Assembly (NCBI GenBank): GCA_900764225.1
Contig: CAAFNG010000208.1
Location: 1 to 9,175 of the forward strand
Direction of reading: 5' to 3'
DNA length: 9,175 nucleotides
Source: Lachnospiraceae bacterium
GTDB taxonomy: Bacteria; Bacillota; Clostridia; Lachnospirales; Lachnospiraceae
Shown: positions 8,372 through 9,175 of the stretch, in pieces
Layout: each line of letters opens with the position of its first letter
Numbering within the stretch: the stretch's first letter is position 1
The notes under the pieces: model-generated
What the model saw: the letters and a program-made list of their open reading frames with translations, nothing else
Told to the model about the DNA's origin: nothing
Database searches by the model: none
Made by a program: the position numbers and the translations under genes

Positions 8372-8692
8372 TCAGGTTTCGGTAATTCCTGTTATTTTCT
8401 GAAACAGCTCTTTGCAAAGATCTTCGTGATGGGCTTCGTAGTAGGAGTCCAGCCTGGAAAGCTGTTCCTCTGTCTCTGTGCGAAGCTGGGCGATCCGGGC
8501 ATCCTTCTCGTGCGCCAGATCATCACGGATCTTCTGGATTTCGCTGCCGGTTTCTTTTTCAAGAGCGGCATCGAATTCCTTTGTCTGTTTTTCTGCTTCT
8601 TCTGAGAGAGCCTGTTTACGCTGCGCAGCGTCCTGCATGATAGCATTGGCTGTAGCCTCGATTTCCGAAAGCTTGTTTAGGATTTGTTCCAT
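8372..8692 (-). CDS. atpH: V-type ATP synthase subunit H/G (peripheral stalk coiled coil)
   Basis: This 106-residue protein is almost wholly one charged, Ala/Glu/Gln/Lys-rich helix (about residues 1-98) with no membrane segment. This is the expected form of the small peripheral-stalk subunit, named H in archaea, G in Thermus and NtpF in Enterococcus. It pairs with the N-terminal helix of subunit E. As a first gene before the C and I genes of a V-ATPase operon, its place supports the call. Sequence alone is weak because coiled coils look alike. The ATG at 8692 has an AAGGAGGG site (8697-8704) 4 nt upstream. It is the first gene after the promoter, with a leader of about 35 nt. The name atpH is a convention and some databases use ahaH. 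Confidence 0.8.
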   Translation of the reverse strand: MEQILNKLSEIEATANAIMQDAAQRKQALSEEAEKQTKEFDAALEKETGSEIQKIRDDLAHEKDARIAQLRTETEEQLSRLDSYYEAHHEDLCKELFQKITGITET

Positions 8693-8735
8693 AGCGCCCT
8701 CCTTGTTTTGTTTATTATCTATAATTGATTTTTAT

Positions 8736-8764
8736 ATGATACACCTTTTTTCTGGTAAAAACAA
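8736..8764 (-). promoter_or_regulatory. Predicted sigma-70 promoter of the operon
   Basis: On the minus strand the -10 element is TATCAT (8736-8741, five of six matches to TATAAT). It lies exactly 17 nt from TTGTTT (8759-8764), a weak -35 with three of six matches. The region just upstream (8765-8790) is nearly pure A/T and may serve as an UP element, which could make up for the poor -35. Transcription would start near 8729, giving a leader of about 35 nt to the H gene. No riboswitch fits in so short a leader. The promoter is predicted from sequence only. Confidence 0.6.
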
Positions 8765-8848
8765 CTAAAAACTTGTTAAATTTTTTGCGATATTTGAATA
8801 AATATGTTCAAAAAAGGACAAGAAAATGGGAGTTTGTTTATTATGCGA

Positions 8849-8874
8849 TAGAACCAATGGGTAGAACCAATGGG
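8849..8874. repeat. Perfect tandem repeat, 2 x 13 bp
   Basis: TAGAACCAATGGG occurs twice back to back (8849-8861 and 8862-8874) without a mismatch, followed by GACGGGG. It lies 85 bp upstream of the operon -35 element. It could be a paired operator, a slipped-strand duplication, or the edge of a dispersed repeat. Confidence 0.85.
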
Positions 8875-8891
8875 GACGGGGATAAGTGGCG

Positions 8892-8910
8892 AGGCGCTTC
8901 GCTGGCGCCT
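8892..8910. repeat. Small GC-rich hairpin
   Basis: AGGCGC (8892-8897) and GCGCCT (8905-8910) pair perfectly around the 7-nt loop TTCGCTG. Neither side is followed by a proper T run, so I do not call it a terminator. On the plus strand only TTGAATTG follows. Confidence 0.6.
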
Positions 8911-8969
8911 TTGAATTGAAAAAAATGTTTGAAAAAAATATTTTTTGGTTGCGGTAGGAGGGGAATTGC

Positions 8970-8999
8970 ATGTATAGTGGAGTATTGGAATGTTGTTGA
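8970..8999 (+). CDS. Candidate nine-codon leader ORF
   Basis: ATG at 8970 opens a frame reading MYSGVLECC and ends at TGA (8997-8999). AGGAGG (8956-8961) stands 8 nt before it, a good ribosome binding site in non-coding DNA. A weak possible promoter precedes it on the plus strand: TTGAAA (8916-8921), 17 nt, TATTTT (8939-8944). The stop is 4 nt before the outer stem of the inverted-repeat element. A short ORF just before mutually exclusive hairpins is the layout of a translated leader or attenuator, but chance is a serious alternative in such a short frame. No function is claimed. Confidence 0.2.
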   Translation: MYSGVLECC

Positions 9000-9003
9000 A
9001 GTA

Positions 9004-9130
9004 GAATAACTGCTTGACCGAATCAAGTAAGTCCCCTGCTTCAATTGCGAGGAGCAATAAGCAGTGGGTGGGACTTACTTGTATCAGGAGGGGTACAAGC
9101 CCCTCCTGATAAACTGCGGAGCAGTTATTC
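9004..9130. repeat. Nested inverted-repeat element (possible three-way junction)
   Basis: An outer stem of 11 bp (9004-9014 with 9120-9130) encloses two adjacent hairpins. Hairpin one has a perfect 12-bp stem (CAAGTAAGTCCC, 9024-9035, with 9070-9081). It is topped by CTGCTT/AAGCAG (9036-9041, 9059-9064) and ATTGC/GCAAT (9044-9048, 9054-9058). Hairpin two has a perfect 12-bp stem (TATCAGGAGGGG, 9082-9093, with 9100-9111) and a 6-nt loop. The two hairpins abut without a gap. Competing pairings exist: CTTGA/TCAAG (9013-9017, 9023-9027) and AACTGC/GCAGTT (9112-9117, 9121-9126). No T run follows on either strand, so it is not a simple terminator. It may be a mobile miniature element, a structured RNA, or a repeat family of this genome. 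Confidence 0.75.
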
Positions 9131-9152
9131 GGTTATGAGCAAGTAGCGAAAG

Positions 9153-9169
9153 CGGATTGCGAATATCCG
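9153..9169. repeat. Short hairpin at the window edge
   Basis: CGGAT (9153-9157) and ATCCG (9165-9169) pair around a 7-nt loop. It lies 22 bp beyond the nested element and may belong to the same repeat, which continues past the end of the window. Confidence 0.4.
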
Positions 9170-9175
9170 ATTGAC

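Larger units (their letters stand above)
8765..9175. other. Structured intergenic region without a convincing gene
   Basis: These 411 bases upstream of the operon hold no ORF longer than about 93 codons. The minus-strand ORFs at 8765-9057 have low-complexity products and no ribosome binding site worth noting. What can be seen, from left to right, is an A/T-rich promoter-proximal part with a TTTGAA-N8-TTCAAA inverted repeat (8793-8812), a 13-bp tandem repeat (8849-8874) and a GC-rich hairpin (8892-8910). Next come a palindromic A/T tract (8933-8946), a nine-codon ORF (8970-8999), the nested inverted repeats at 9004-9130, and a last hairpin at 9153-9169. The region runs off the window, so the gene on its far side is unknown. 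Confidence 0.7.

Noticed and set aside
8765..9057. Overlapping minus-strand ORFs of 67-93 codons upstream of the operon
   Set aside because: Products are low-complexity and rich in Phe, Ser and Pro, with no ribosome binding site. They cross the inverted repeats and the promoter, so they are unlikely to be genes.
9024..9111. Intrinsic terminator or CRISPR repeat at the right edge
   Set aside because: No T run follows the stems on either strand, and there is no series of equal repeats with spacers.

Overview
The window holds one complete bacterial V-type (A/V-type) ATPase operon. All nine genes lie on the minus strand and are transcribed from right to left. The operon starts at a sigma-70-like promoter near 8736-8764 and ends at an intrinsic terminator at 89-129. 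The organism is most likely a mid-GC Firmicute, plausibly a gut clostridium of the Lachnospiraceae type. This is inferred from the strong AAGGAGG-type ribosome binding sites, the clostridial style of the protein sequences and the A/T-rich, hairpin-rich intergenic DNA. The exact taxon cannot be fixed from this sequence alone.

Layout in transcription order: subunit H/G (8692-8372), C (8352-7309), I (7290-5350), K (5311-4880), F (4878-4570), E (4557-3970), A (3977-2208), B (2192-810) and D (797-174). Spacings are short: 1 to 38 nt, with one 8-nt overlap between E and A. The set therefore reads as one translationally coupled transcript. No gene is broken, frameshifted or missing. A and B form the catalytic headpiece, D and F the central rotor stalk, C the socket that joins the stalk to the membrane ring, and E with H the peripheral stalks. 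I is the membrane stator with the ion half-channels, and K is the proteolipid rotor ring. The complex couples ATP hydrolysis or synthesis to H+ or Na+ movement across the membrane.

The left edge (1-88) is A/T-rich and shows no gene. Two DnaA-box-like sequences sit between the end of the D gene and the terminator.

The right edge (8765-9175) has no convincing gene but is dense in structure. It holds a perfect 13-bp tandem repeat, a small GC-rich hairpin, a palindromic A/T tract, and a nine-codon ORF behind a good Shine-Dalgarno sequence. It also holds an elaborate nested set of perfect inverted repeats (9004-9130) that could fold as a three-way junction. This is the only part of the window not explained by the ATPase operon. 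I see no obvious new protein system here; the structured element at the right edge is the best candidate for something undescribed.
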